In this document: piece after piece, positions 11,931-25,100 of the stretch
Numbering within the stretch: position 1 is the stretch's first letter
How the letters are laid out: each line of letters opens with the position of its first letter
NCBI GenBank assembly: GCA_905250125.1
Contig: CAJNOL010000815.1
Span: forward strand, 1-64,000
Source: Rotaria sordida
Lineage: Eukaryota > Rotifera > Eurotatoria > Philodinida > Philodinidae
Reading direction: 5' to 3'
DNA length: 64,000 bases
Made by a program: the position numbers and the translations under genes
Notes under the pieces: generated by a model
The model's input: the letters and a program-made list of their open reading frames with translations, nothing else
Databases searched by the model: none
What the model was told of the DNA's origin: nothing

Positions 11931-12483
11931 ACCAAACAAACATTCTTCATTTTAGCAGCTAAAAAACTCAGCTAAATTAGCATTTTTTAGGCATTTTAGA
12001 CTAATTTTGTCTGTTTAGTAAAATAAAATATTAAATTAAAACATTAAATGAATTCTGTGAAAAAATTTTCTATTTTATGAAAATATTCAGAATAATTTCA
12101 TTTATGCATGTGTATAATTTTCGAATTAAACTGATATTTCGATTATACAAAAAGTAAGAAAATACTATTTTGTTCTTATTATTTTGATCAAACGAAAAAA
12201 TACGAGGTTTTAATGAATATGAATCTTCACCGATTTGATACTCGAAACAAAGGAATCTGATTTCAGTTTTGGACAGAGCTTAACTGAATTCATATGTATG
12301 GACAAATAAACCATTATCAGTAGGAAAGAAGTAAAGATATATCATATTAAAAAGGTTAAAAAAATTGTCTCTACTTGTATTTTTAATCAGTTTCGTATAT
12401 GTGCTTGCCAAAGTTTTTCATGTAGACAAATTTTCATAATCTATCAAGGACTGTAATATATTATATTGAAGCACATCAAGTAA

Positions 12484-12541
12484 AAAAGGGTAGGTGTGGG
12501 TGTTGCCCAAGAGAAGGCTCACACTCACGCCCACATCCCTT
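12484..12541. repeat. Telomere-like G/C stem-loop element
   Basis: AAGGGTAGGTGTGGGTGTTG, a spacer (CCCAAGAGAAGG), then CTCACACTCACGCCCACATC ending CCTT. The arms are close reverse complements. Confidence 0.7.
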
Positions 12542-12852
12542 AGTTTTATTGATAAAAACATATGATTTTCTCGACCAAAGACCTTCTGAACATATACAAA
12601 GTTCATGTCAAAATCACTTGTTTAACGAACTTCAATGGTTCTCTTAATCTCTAACTGATTATTCGATCAGATGGAAACAGTGGGACAAAATTTTTTTTTT
12701 CGAAATTATGAGTGTTGTGAGACTTGGTTTAGACAGGGTAAAGTGAAATGTGGTCCAATAATTTGGTTTCTCTTGAAGAATAATTATAATGATCAAAAGA
12801 GTGATGAATTCAATATAATCTGATAAATTTAGATGATTTACACGCTTAATTT

Positions 12853-12906
12853 ATCCAACAGTGTGAGGTGTGGGTGGATATCTGTCTATTTTGCACCCAC
12901 ACTTCG
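12853..12906. repeat. Telomere-like G/C stem-loop element
   Basis: GTGTGAGGTGTGGGTGG and GCACCCACACTTCG are separated by about 16 bp of AT-rich spacer. Confidence 0.6.
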
Positions 12907-13918
12907 CGATCCTTGTTCGCAAAAATCGATACGGACTAAAAAGCTTGGCAATGCTGCGACTTTTACGAGATCATTCTCTATGTCAGCTGATATTAGACAA
13001 GTATTAAAAGTCAACGGAAAAATCTCAATGAAACTACAGCAATTTAGAGAAATTTCATCATTTCCTGAAGTAAATCATCCAATCCAATATTCTATTATGT
13101 TTGTGATCTTCTAGAGAGGGCCAGATTGAGAATAAAGAGAAGATTCTAAGTCAAACTCATCGACCCACGCAGTCACCTACCCGGTTATCCATTTGGAATT
13201 GTGCAAGAAGAGCATGTACGTCTCTACTCTTGAATGAACCTGATGGATGCATCGGAATAAAAAAGGGAGTCGAGTGTGAGTTTACGTTTGAGTTCGGATC
13301 AAGTACGTGTATCGTTTAATTGCATTTCTTCATAATCAGCAAAATTGTGTGTGTTAAATGATGTATAGCGAATATTTGTTCACTGTTTAAATAGGTTAAA
13401 ATTGAACATATTAAACTGTTAAAACCGTTTCATATCTCAAAAGAACAAGCGTTTAAACCGATAACAACACCTAAACTTCATCTGTTTGAACGCGTTTTTG
13501 GAGGTATACCGCACTGTATAAACAGTTTAGACTTAGAGTGTTTAAACACTGTTTTCTCATTCTCTTCTCTGTTTGGGTAGATTTTTCTGTCTCACGAACC
13601 TTTATTTTGCTGAAAGTATGAAGAATGGAAATTTTTCAATGAGGAATTCGAACTAACGCCATATAATTTCGCAACCATTTCATTTAATACATCGGCTATT
13701 CCAAGCACACAGTACTAATATGTATAGCCACCTACCAATCATTGTGTTTATACATTGTTTTCATATCCTTCGCTCTCTTTGAGGCATTTTTACGTGTTTC
13801 TATTTCTGCATGTACTCGTTCTTATCTTTTCTCTGTCATATTATTAACGAAGAAACAAAGCAATACATCACGCGAAGGACGTTACGATAAAGATAAACAT
13901 ACAGCTACATATAAACAA

Positions 13919-14284
13919 ATGATTACACGTGAATTTGCAGTGAATTTCGCAACTGAATGGATCGAATCATGGAATTCTCATGATATCAACAAAATAATGC
14001 TTCATTACGCAGAGTCAATCGATTTTACATCGCCCTTTATTGTTGAATTCAACAATGATTCAAATGGAATAATTTCCAATAAGAAAGATTTAGAAGATTA
14101 TTTTACAAGAGCCTTGCTTAAATTTCCCGATTTACACTTCGAATTATTGAACATCTACGTGTCTGTTAACTCAGTAATTATTCAATACAAAAGTGTTAGA
14201 AATATGACAGCATGTGAATACATTGAATTGAACAATGATGGGAAAATAATTCGAGTAAAAGCACATTATGCAATAGGAAACTAG
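13919..14284 (+). CDS. NTF2/SnoaL-like protein, bacterial type, intronless
   Basis: A 121-residue single-exon protein resembling bacterial nuclear transport factor 2 (SnoaL-like) family members: a cone-shaped alpha+beta barrel used by polyketide cyclases, isomerases and uncharacterised stress proteins. The family pattern is visible: FAVNFATEWIESWNSHDINK at the N-terminus, then HYAESIDFTSPFI, a GIISNKKDLEDYF helix, FPDLHFELLNIYVSVNSVII, and the C-terminal strand DGKIIRVKAHYAI. I start at the ATG at 13919 (MITREFAV) because that is where the domain begins. The frame stays open 59 codons further upstream, where a hydrophobic stretch could be read as a signal or anchor, but it looks like ordinary AT-rich sequence. 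Substrate is unknown. The lack of introns and bacterial look suggest horizontal transfer; this is inference. Confidence 0.8.
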   Translation: MITREFAVNFATEWIESWNSHDINKIMLHYAESIDFTSPFIVEFNNDSNGIISNKKDLEDYFTRALLKFPDLHFELLNIYVSVNSVIIQYKSVRNMTACEYIELNNDGKIIRVKAHYAIGN

Positions 14285-17204
14285 ATAATTCTATTAATTT
14301 ATATCGAAATGTTTCTCTTTATGTTAGTTATTACCTACTAAAGATAAAAGATTTAGCAACGCAATCTTGTCTATATCAGTAGCAGAGTTGATTTTTGCAG
14401 TTTCATCATCTACATCACTCCTAAATATCAATATAAGACGTTTTTCAACGCGAACAAAGATCTAAGCATTGGCTTCAGTTTGAATCTCAACCAAGCACAA
14501 AGCTGTCATCCCTGATCACATAAGCTATCTATTGATATGAAGAAGAACAGCTGAAACAAATTACTCCCAGAATATGCTGCCATTTATCATGATGGTATCA
14601 AAATGATCGAAGCTTACAGTGAATAGCATTTTCCATAGAACCAAGTGCAAACCTATCCCTTTTCCTTCCTCCATTTCATTCAAATTGTCGTGGCAAGAAA
14701 TCGCTGTTACTCATTGATCGATTCTCGCATTATTTTCAATATTAAATATTCTAGAGCATATTCTACCATGCATGAATAATTTTCTGCTAATCTTATTGTA
14801 ATGCCAATAGTAATACTAACTGAAGAAATAATTTTAAAAATCGCTTCCAAAATGTTGCCTATTGGTACAATTTTTCAATGTTTTATCAGTGATATTTTCA
14901 TTTTTCTCAACTCCCTAATAATTAATAAATGAAACGATTCAGCGCTAACCTTTGTCTTTGATATAAGAATGAGGAATGCACGAGCAAGGTGCATACGAAG
15001 TCGCTGCTAGACTATTTTGAAACTCTCCACAACAAGAGGAGCTATCTTGAGTGTGGGGTGTGAGTGTGGGTACGGTTAAAGAGAAGACGCACATCCACGC
15101 CTGCATTCACTCATACTCCACACTCGAACCAAAGTCAATGTTAATTCAAGACTTGGATTGATCGCCACGATTGACTTGAACAATCCATTGAAACAAGTTT
15201 GCTTCAATTTTCCTATGATCGAATCCATTAAACTACGTAGAATTCAAGGATATCATCTGTAGTTGTCTTGTGGAAAAATGAAAACTTTTCTGAAATATGC
15301 ATCAGGTCAATTTTTGCAAACATTTTCTATTTTCATCATTATTTGATATTAGCTGCCCTAATTTCACTGCATGACCCATGCACACAACTATAGTTGAGAG
15401 TGTGCATATGTGTATTTCATTCACTTATATCCACTAGTGTCCTACTCGGATCAGATTACGAAAAATTTTTTTGATTTCGAGGTGGATCTGTAGCCCGAAC
15501 AATTGACAGATACAAACAGCATTTGTAATGTTTGTTTTTTTCATTTAAAAATTCTATGAGAGAGCGCGGAAAAGGTTAATAAAATAAGGAGTTATGTATC
15601 GTATGATCTTTTCTTCTACTTCATCGATGTTTCTTTATTGACATTAGACAACGCTGCATATCGAATGCACTGTCGGTTCAATGGTGGTATAAAGATCGTA
15701 GATTGTATACATACGAAAAGAAGGACAAACAAGAAAAAAAATTCTATCACACAATCGTCTTATCCCAACTGTGGAACATCGGCGAAATATCAAGAATGAA
15801 AAGAGGTTAAGGATATATCCTTTTTTTCCAACTACGAAATGAAAAGTGGAAAAACTTATTGAGAAATTGATTTTCTCAAGAGAAAGGAGAAGCTGATCGA
15901 TACCAGAGTTCGATTTGGCCCGAGTCGAACCAAAAAATTAATGAGCCGAGAGAGATCAAAAAAATTTGACCAAGTTCGACACTGATACTCAGATCCTTGA
16001 TGTACATCAACCTTACTTTGATGTTCTCGTCAATGGTCCACATAAATTATGAGTTTACGCGTATAGCAAATATATCCTGGACATACTACTTTCATTTTTC
16101 TTTATTCGAACTATCGGATTTCTATTGTTCGGGTATTGGTTCAATCCTGTCCGATGTGTAAAATAAAATTATCTTTTTCTGTAGATACAAAACATGCGTA
16201 TAACGTATCGATATTCTCTTGCTTCTCATGGAAAAGTCAAGACTGATTGTCACTACATTCTTATCATAAACCGATCAGCAACACAATATACCCTAGCTTT
16301 TTTTTCACGGCAATTTCTTCAATAAATTCGACTTGGATGGGTCCAGATGTGGAATGCATCTTCTCTTCATCCATAGAAAACCCACTCACAAACCCACACT
16401 CGAGAGAAAAAGAAAACCTTACTTTAATTTCGACTTCCCTATATCTTAAGAGCAAACGAAAGTTCCAAGTGTGATACGATTCTTTTGCGAGCAAGTAAAA
16501 AAAAACAACAAAACAAAGCAATTGAATACAACATGAAACCAGAGGAGTAGTTATATCTTCCTCTTTGGTATAGATGTTTATTAGCCTATCTCTTATCTCC
16601 AGAATGTGATTATATCACATGCAACATACTTTTGTATAGGCATGTCCTTGTGGATACCAACATTGAACATGCTTCTATCATTGATAAAAAAAATCAGCTC
16701 GTTTGCTTGAGTCATAATGGAGATATTCAATTTTCTTTGGGGTGCATGAGTTTTGGGCCACCCTGTAGTTTTTTAGTAAAAGATGAATTCGCTCTTTCTT
16801 ATTTCATCTTTTTATAATTGTTCTTTGTACATGATAGAGCTTTTCACGCTGCATTTTGTGGTATAATTTATTGAGAAAAGTTCGCAGAAATTTTTCTATT
16901 TATATCGATATGAAAAATGTTGCGAACTTTTTTCCCACTCCTTATTTATTTAAAAAATATATTTTGTTATTTCTTTTAGATTAAATCGAGCAGTGTGCTA
17001 AAATTATTTATTTTATAATGAATAATTTGTATTTTGTTTTCGAGACCAATTCAAGCACGACATTAAATGCGGGATATTTTTTCAAAAAAAAACCGATTTC
17101 ATGTTTGTTATAGAGAAGGAAGTCCTTCGTCTTGAGTGAGAAAGAGCATAAGTAAATAAGATAGCATACTGCATCGTATGTAATCATTACAATTGTTGAT
17201 CATT
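14285..17204. other. Intergenic stretch without a recognised gene
   Basis: About 2.9 kb with one clear telomere-like element at 15050-15125 and a solitary C-rich tract at 16376-16404 (ACCCACTCACAAACCCACAC). The overlapping open frames at 16247-16521 on both strands have no family resemblance. Confidence 0.5.
15050..15125. repeat. Telomere-like G/C stem-loop element
   Basis: GAGTGTGGGGTGTGAGTGTG, a spacer (GGTTAAAGAGAAGACG), then CACATCCACGCC and CACTCATACTCCACACTC. The outer arms pair over about 18 bp. Confidence 0.75.
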
Positions 17205-18550
17205 GTTATTCAAAACCTTCTTGAAGCTTTCACTTTTTTTTTCAAATGCAAATATTTAAAAAGCAAGAAAGAAAAAACCCAAAAATTAAAAAGAATAAAA
17301 CCAATGAAATCTTTTTGAAAAGATAGATTTGACTAAAACTAGTCCATGTATTATATATTGTTTGTATGACTAGATGCAAACTAGAAAAGCAAATATATTA
17401 TATGGCTGAATTATTTATTTTTATCCAAAAAACGTATCCCAATGAGATTTTTGTCCATAGGTATATAATGGTCGACTTCGACGAGTAGCACGTTGGATAG
17501 GAAAAAGAAAAAATAGCCGATTTGCTGATGTTAATTGCTTCCTTTGACGTGATATGTCATCATCATTCTGATCGCTACTGTTGTCGTCATCATCATCATC
17601 ATTTTCATAAAATTTTGTTTCTCGATTTTTCAAAAGGGTTAATAATTTTGAATAACTGGGTAATGCAACAGGATTTTTTCTTGCTGCTTTTGAAACAGGT
17701 TTAACATCTTCAATTGATGTTGCTGGTACTAGACAAAGTAAAAGAATCTAATAAAAAAAATCATATATAAATTTCTTTATCTTACCACATAAGAGATGAA
17801 CGAATAAAAAAACTACTGAATATATCAGTGCGTGCATTACGATTAATAAAAAAAATACGAATGATGGTGTCAAATATTCAAGTGCAATGTATGTCTATGT
17901 ATATATAGAGAATATGAAGTTAGTAGATGATGAAAGGAAAGATCAATTTGTAAATTTCATGACAAAATATTTCTTTACTCCCTCACACTTATAAAATGCG
18001 AAAAAAATTGAATATAAGATTGGTGCATTGATATCGTTGTCACCTCTACGAAATTTCGCCCACATTTCATCAATGAAAAAACTAAACACAACTTTATTCA
18101 TACACTTAACTTTTCTTTCGAAAAAATTTTTGTTGGAGTAAAAGAAAAATATTTTTCTCATAAAATGATATATCATTATTGTACTCGAACACATCTTTTA
18201 CAAAAAATATACTTATTAGTCTAGTTGACAAATTACTTAATGTATACTAAGTTGATTAATCATTTAAGTGAGCTAGAATTGTTAATAATGTGAAGGCGTT
18301 GGATGAACAATGATGAATTTCGTAATTTAACATAAACAATGAATAATACAGAATACAAATTTTTTATATATTAATTTTTTATTCATATAATATCCTTCGA
18401 AAAAACGAGAAAGACATATATATACATATATGTACACGTAAATATGAATGAATAACTATCCTATTGAAAATTTATTTCAAGTATATTCATTGACTTTCAT
18501 ATGTCTCTCATTAAATATCCATCGAAAAAACAATACATATATTCGTCATT
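17205..18550. repeat. Segmental duplication, copy 2 (neuropeptide gene and flanks)
   Basis: Second copy of the 10500-11830 segment in the same orientation about 6.7 kb away, sharing the 3' flank, both exons, the intron and the 5' flank with moderate divergence. Confidence 0.85.
17421..17837 (-). CDS. Amidated neuropeptide precursor, copy 2
   Basis: Paralogue of the gene at 10715-11135, also 115 residues. Exons are 17837-17817 and 17747-17421, with the signal reading MHALIYSILLLCLVPA. The acidic linker (YENDDDDDDNSSDQNDDD) is unchanged. The C-terminus is RRSRPLYTYGQKSHWDTFFG, so the GRK of copy 1 is GQK here and is no longer a dibasic site, and Leu has become Phe. This predicts one 17-residue amidated peptide after RR, and implies that YxYGxKSHWDTxF-amide is the conserved mature unit. 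The open frame and kept amidation Gly indicate selection on both copies. Signal cleavage and splice choice are inferred. Confidence 0.75.
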
Positions 18551-19157
18551 ATGTTTTCAATTCGAATACAATTTTCTACCAAGTAATTTCTTTCATATAT
18601 TATTTTAATTTCATTCAGTTATAAATTTTCGATAAATAAATGAAGTCATATTATATATTGCATATATAGACAGGAATATATTTTTGGGAATCGGTCAAAA
18701 TGAAATAAAAGAACACTTGTACACATCAGATGAAATTAACATAAAACAAAAAGACAAACAAAATTTGAATGAATAAACAACAAATAAAAGTTCTTCTGAT
18801 TTTTTTTTTGTTTTTTCTTGTTTTTTTTATACATAAAACATGTTTGCTATAGGAGAAGAGGAAATGAAAGCAAAACGGCAGGACAAATACACACACACAT
18901 ACATATACGAACATATCATATAAATTCATCTTCAATCTGTTTGTACTGTATTGCTGATAATAACAAATAAAGTGTTTAACCAAATATGACTAGAACAAAA
19001 TAAAAATGATGACACAAGGAAGACAATGGCATTGTAATAATTTGAAAATAAAATGGGAAAGAAAAATGTTTAAATTTAATTGAGAAATAAAATATTAAGA
19101 TCAACGACATTATGGTCGATTTGTTAAAACGAAATAAAATTAATTTTTTTTTTGCAA
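18551..19157. other. Intergenic stretch between the neuropeptide gene and the MADD 3' end
   Basis: AT-rich, with a short CACACACACA run near 18890. It probably includes the MADD 3' untranslated region. No gene is seen. Confidence 0.5.
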
Positions 19158-22100
19158 TTATTGCTGTTGATCATGTCCAGCTGCCAAATATGAAAATACA
19201 CATAAAATGGCATAACAAATACGATCAGCCTAAAATTAAATCAATATATTTTATATCATAATAACATTAAAATTAGAATTAATTAACAAAGAAATGATTT
19301 ATTATAGCATGATTTAGGTAAAACTAATCTTAAAATGAAACATTCATTTTTCAAATACATTAAAAATTCATTATTTTATAAAGGCATTTTTGTTAGAGAG
19401 TTGCACATTTATTTCCCTACTCTTCCATAATCTTATTTTCGATCGAGCATTGAATATATTCAAAAAACTTGAAAAATCATAATTATTAGAATGTTAACTG
19501 TTGAAAGTCTATTTTATAGTAAGTGATTAGTAACAGTAATGGGTTTTTCAGTTAGAATGAATAATCACTCTGTTGTAACAATAGGAATGGTTAAGGAGAA
19601 GATTAATTTTTGCGTGATTTTGAAGCATTAGAACAAAGACTTAGTAGTGTTGTAACTTTAACTCCTATGTTCACTTTTTAACCATAAATATTAAGATAAG
19701 CTTTAGATAATAGAAAAAAAACAAAACATCCCAATACATTATAAAACACCAACAATACCTAATCCATCGATAGCCTGCAGTGTATGATGATGATTAACAT
19801 TGGATACAATATTAGCAGAATTTATTTTACGACGTTCAACCATAATAGATACAACACGATGAAAAGCAAGCAGGGCACTACTCGCCTGAACATATAGCAC
19901 AAGACAATATTGAAAGTAAAACAACATTTAATCATATTACAACTAATTTACACGAACAAATAAACCTTACCGTTGATGATTTATATTTTCTAATAAGTAT
20001 TTGTTTTGTATTTGGATCTAATAAAAAAATTACAAAAAATAAAATAAAAGAAAAAAAAATCGATTTATTTTTTGCTGCTTAATACCAAATTCTTCAAGTA
20101 CAAATATATCTCCTTTTTGTGTTGTACATTTTCGAATTTTTTGTAATTCAATAAATTCCTACATATAAATAAAATTAATTAATAATTAGTAAAATTTTTT
20201 TTTTTTGCTAATATTTACTTTATCATTTTCAAATATTAAACAAATGCCTTCAAGGCATACTTGTAAAATCCCTCCTTCACCTGTATTAACATCTCTTATT
20301 GGAAATTCACCACCCAATTCTTGACCTTGACAAGAAAATAGAAGTTATTATTTTCTTTTTTTTTTTGTTTTTAAATACAAATTATTTCTTTACCAGGTAA
20401 TGAACCTTTCATTCTCGATGCTGCTTTTTCCATAGCTTCTTTTATTGAAAAATATAAATCACGACACTAAAAAATTTCAAATAAAATTTTGTTTTTTGTT
20501 TATTCGAAATTTCTTTTGTTATTTCGTTTCTATACTCGTTTTGTATAAAATTTATTAAGTTGTGTTTCACCATCAGCTTTACGCCATAAACAAAGTACTT
20601 TAGTCTTTGGACAAAATGTCATATTAACTAATTTTTCAAACCAACAACGATCATAAACTTCACCAAGTACACTGCGAAGTATAATACAATCATCCCAAAC
20701 CTAACAAAACAAAATTCAATTAATAAACATATAAAAATTTATCTAACCTCCATAAAAAGCATGTCTCCAGTATTATCTGTTCCCCAATGTACAGTAAAAC
20801 TTTGTTTTTGTAATAATCGACTACCTACTGGACGTAAATCAACATCATTACCATTCTAAAAAAAAAAAAGAAAGAATATATACATATTTAATTGCAAGAA
20901 ATTGTTTGATGTTTCGTTTTTTTTTAGGTAAATATTTACTAAATTTGCAATACTATCAAGTAATTCATTAACTTGTTGACTCATTGTTAAACCAATATGA
21001 CAACGGCCAAGTATTCGACGAATTTTTCGACGAATTTCTTCTTTACTTACACGCATCATTATCATAAATGCAATTAAATTATAAAGCATAACGGCTAATA
21101 AACGATCTTCATCTAATTCTAAACGTTTACGATCAGCATTTGATAATGAATAATAACTAAAAAAAAAGTTCAAATTTTCTAATTGAGATTTTTATTTTTA
21201 ACTAAATTCTACCGTTCCATCATTTCAGCTGGACCTTGATCAAGACCAATAATATCACGTTCTTGTGCAACAGCATCAAGAAAAACATCTTCCCATACTT
21301 GCATTTGATCCCATAAATGACTACGTGAACTACCAATAAGAACTTCAAATAAATATTGTTTATCATTAACACCCGATGGATTATTTTCAGCTACTTGAAA
21401 AATTGATCCATTACGAAATCTAAGTTATAGAAGAAAGATATATACAATCAGAAGAAAATTATTGATCGATTTTTTTTAGATCATATATACAATTGTAGTC
21501 AAATATATTTCTTTTTTGGTTTTATTATTCATTGTTAGCTTCAAAATCATTTCAATTATGATACTTACTTGATATGATCATATTAAAATCAATCTAAAGA
21601 TATCTTGAAAAATAAAACTTATCTATCATATTCAAGTATCAAAATTTATGCGAAATATTTTAAAATGAAAGTGGAAAAAAAATTGATGTTTTTCTTCATT
21701 ATCGAAGTGATCCGATAAATAGATTTTAAATTTTATAAGGAATAGTAAAATACAGTAGGTATTGAAAATCAATAGATATATTTAACGCTCGACACTAGCC
21801 TGAAAACTTGTAACAAAGCTGTCAATATTTGTTTCACCTATAATCAAACTCGATTATCATCCGATAGACTATGACCTTCTATTATAAAAATTTACATCGC
21901 TCTTTTAAAGGTCACACTCTATGGTAGGCTAGATTGTCTCTAATTTTTGTGAAACACGATCTACAAAGACTATTGAAGTATATAGGGTAGAAATTTGAAC
22001 CTTCTACACAGGTCGTGACAGACATTTTAATTAATTAACTATAATGCTTTGGTGCCAAATTTCATTTTTATCAATAGATGCAATAACATTGAATAAACTT

Positions 22101-25100
22101 CTATTAAACATAAATATCTCAAACAATATTTCTTCAGTTAGTAACTAAAGCAATTAATAGTTACTAAACATCTTATTTTTCTTTGTAAAAACTTAAAAAA
22201 TTGACAAAATTCATGTCATACTTTTTTTCCACATATCTTTTAATTTATTTCTCTTACAAAGCCAATTTCATGATCTGCTAATATTATTATACTATTAGAT
22301 AGTCCATAGTATTCTCTAACAAATACCCAAGTATAATTGTACAATAACAAAAAAAAAACCATTGAAAGAAAATTGGTTAAGCAAACAACTCCTCACCCTG
22401 AATTTCATACCAAAGTAATATAGTTAATATCTAACTAATGCCTAATTAATTAAATAATTGGTGACAGATTATTGACTCCTTGATGAATAATTAGTTAGTA
22501 ATTAATGGACACTATCACAGACCGTGACAAACATTCTGAGAATCCGTCACCGACTGCACAAGACTTTGTTGATATATGGTCAGAAATAGATAGATTAAAA
22601 TAATCTCCCTGTGAGTACCAAGAGCAACTACATCGTGTTTCATATTTTAATCCCGCTAACAGCTCTTACCTAGAAAATCAAAGATTTTTGAAAAGCGCTT
22701 CTGAAATTCAAACAGGCGTTTGTAACAACTAAGTGACAGAAAAAACGGGATGTCTACAAGGAAAAATAGTAAACTCCTTCGTGTAATAGAAGATCCTAGG
22801 TTTTTGTATTATGTCCAAGGGTACTAATTTTTCGGGGGATCTTCTGTTGTATCTCATTTATCTTTATAATTTTTAATTAAAAGAGTTCTTCAAAAAAGTA
22901 AAACGATTTCGAGAATTCGGAAGGAGATTTTTAGAATTTTAAAAGCGTAAAAATAATGCTGATCTCAGTCTTTTAAAATTTTTCAGCTGAAATCCTGAAA
23001 AACTAGATACATTTTGATATGTACTAATTAAAGTTCCAAGATTGCGATAAATTAAGAAGGATCTTCTATTAGATCTGATGCATCGTTCTTTAATAGAAAG
23101 ATTTCGAAAACTTTTTGATAGATAAAGAACTCTTTCATTTGAATTCAAATTCTATAATTCATTGTTTGTTTCAAGGAAGAATAAATAATTGAATACCTAT
23201 ATCCAGCAGAACAAGCACTTTTAGCTGTTGATATATTTGATAATCGTCGATTTTTTAATTTATCATCATTCCATTGATTTGATATACGTATAAGATGATG
23301 ATTTATTTTCGATTGACGTCGACTAGATGAACCTGAATCTGTTCCATTTTCTTCATCAGTTACTATTGAATTTATACGTGAAATATTTGTATTTGTTTTC
23401 GATGTTGACTAATAATATTTTATAACAAAAAAAAAAAAAAAACAAATTTTTATTCAATAAGATATACTCACGTCATTTGTAAAATTCAATGAATCAGGTC
23501 GAACATAATTTTCTATCGCTATAACAAAAAAAAAAGTTTCATAGGATGGTTCATACAATATAATGAAATGTAATAGTGTTGCTAAGGTGTTTGTGATAGT
23601 CTTTGACTAGAGTCTGTTGCATTAAGTGTCCTGAACGGATACGACTTTTCGCAACCCAAGCTAAAGTAAGTAATGAGCAGTTTTGAAAAGTAAAATTATT
23701 TTATAAACGTTGAAATCTCATTAATTGTCGGGTTGAGTCACAGTCTGTGCAAGGGAGAATTACAAATTCTAACTTCTATACTTCAATATTCCTTTTAGAT
23801 TGTGTTTCACAAAACAATGAAAATTTTAATTTACTTGTATCGTTCGTTGTTGATTTTTGACTGTTGGCATCGATGTTGCTCGTCGATCCATCTTCTGAAA
23901 TAGATATCATTTGAGATGAAATTTCTATATTCTGATATTCATCACCGTTGACCTCGACCGGATCTACAAAAAAAAAAAAGACCGAATTAAAGCAAACAAA
24001 AATCAATCAAATAATGTTATTTTTCAAACACATGCAAAACAAGTTATATAGGTATACAACAAACAAGACAAGGTTTACAATATGAAATGTACCCGATATT
24101 CGATCTGCATTCATAGGCCGAATATTGGAATTCATATTTGATGATAATGATGAACTAACAGTTAGTGTCGAATGAAATGGTACATGAGGTGAAAATGAAT
24201 GCTTTGGATTAGTACGAAGTTCAACATTGCCTCCAAAATTCATACTTGCTTGTGCAGCTGTTGCATAGCTACGTGCAAGTGCTAATTTTGATTCGCGCCA
24301 TAAACTTCCTGAAATTTCTTTCTTTTTTTTTTAACCTTCATCTAAAAGAAATTTTTATATTTACCTAATTGTGCAACAAGTCCTGTATTTGGACTTGTTA
24401 TATTGCTTTGCTGTTGTTGTTGTTGTTGTTGTTGTTGCTGTTGTTGTTGCTGTTGAGTTGGAATAATCGTTGAATGTGATATTGGATTCGATGAAATATT
24501 TGGATCAATTGATGATAAACTTTCTCGACTACCGCTAAGAGGACTATTTCGTTCGGACATTGGACTTAAATCAGTTTTATTATCTTTTATCCAATAATAT
24601 GTATGTGCTATTTCAAGTAATTGAAATGTTGATGCCATACCACCAAGACCATTATTTTCAAATGTTACTTCAAGACCTTGTATAACAGCTCGTAATATAT
24701 TTGTCATACCTTTAAAAACAGCTCGATTAATTTTCTATAATAACAAAATAAAAATTAAGCAAATTATTTATGAAAACAAAAAAAAAAAATTAACATACAA
24801 TATCTTCAATATGATCATCTTCATCGGAATATTTTTTATCAAGATTTATATTAAGACGACTAAGAACAAAATTTCGATAATTTTCATCTTCCATTAATTT
24901 TTTAACACGATTTATTTTTAACCAACCAATACCTTGTCCATCAAGAACATTAGTAACAATATCTTTTAGAAATTGTTGATTTTCACTATGAGTATTTGCT
25001 TTTGCTTCAGCATTTTGTTGTCGTGTAATATTTGAAGTATTTGATGTTGTTGTGCCATGTTTAACTAGACTTGGTTTTTCTATTTTACGATTTTGTTTTG

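Larger units (their letters stand above)
11136..13918. other. Intergenic stretch with telomere-like elements
   Basis: The first 700 bp is the duplicated 5' flank of the neuropeptide gene and probably contains its promoter. Beyond 11830 there is no gene, but three telomere-like elements (11850-11930, 12484-12541, 12853-12906). The 93-codon open frame at 12833-13114 runs across one of these and is not supported. Confidence 0.5.

Noticed and set aside
12833-13114. A 93-codon open frame on the plus strand
   Set aside because: It runs through a telomere-like G/C element and shows no conserved motif.
13742-13918. N-terminal 59-codon extension of the NTF2-like protein, with a hydrophobic start
   Set aside because: The domain starts at the ATG at 13919. 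The extension is low-information sequence and family members begin with the MTREFA-like segment.
16247-16521. Overlapping 75- and 85-codon frames on both strands
   Set aside because: They are complementary shadows in noncoding DNA, and neither resembles a protein family.
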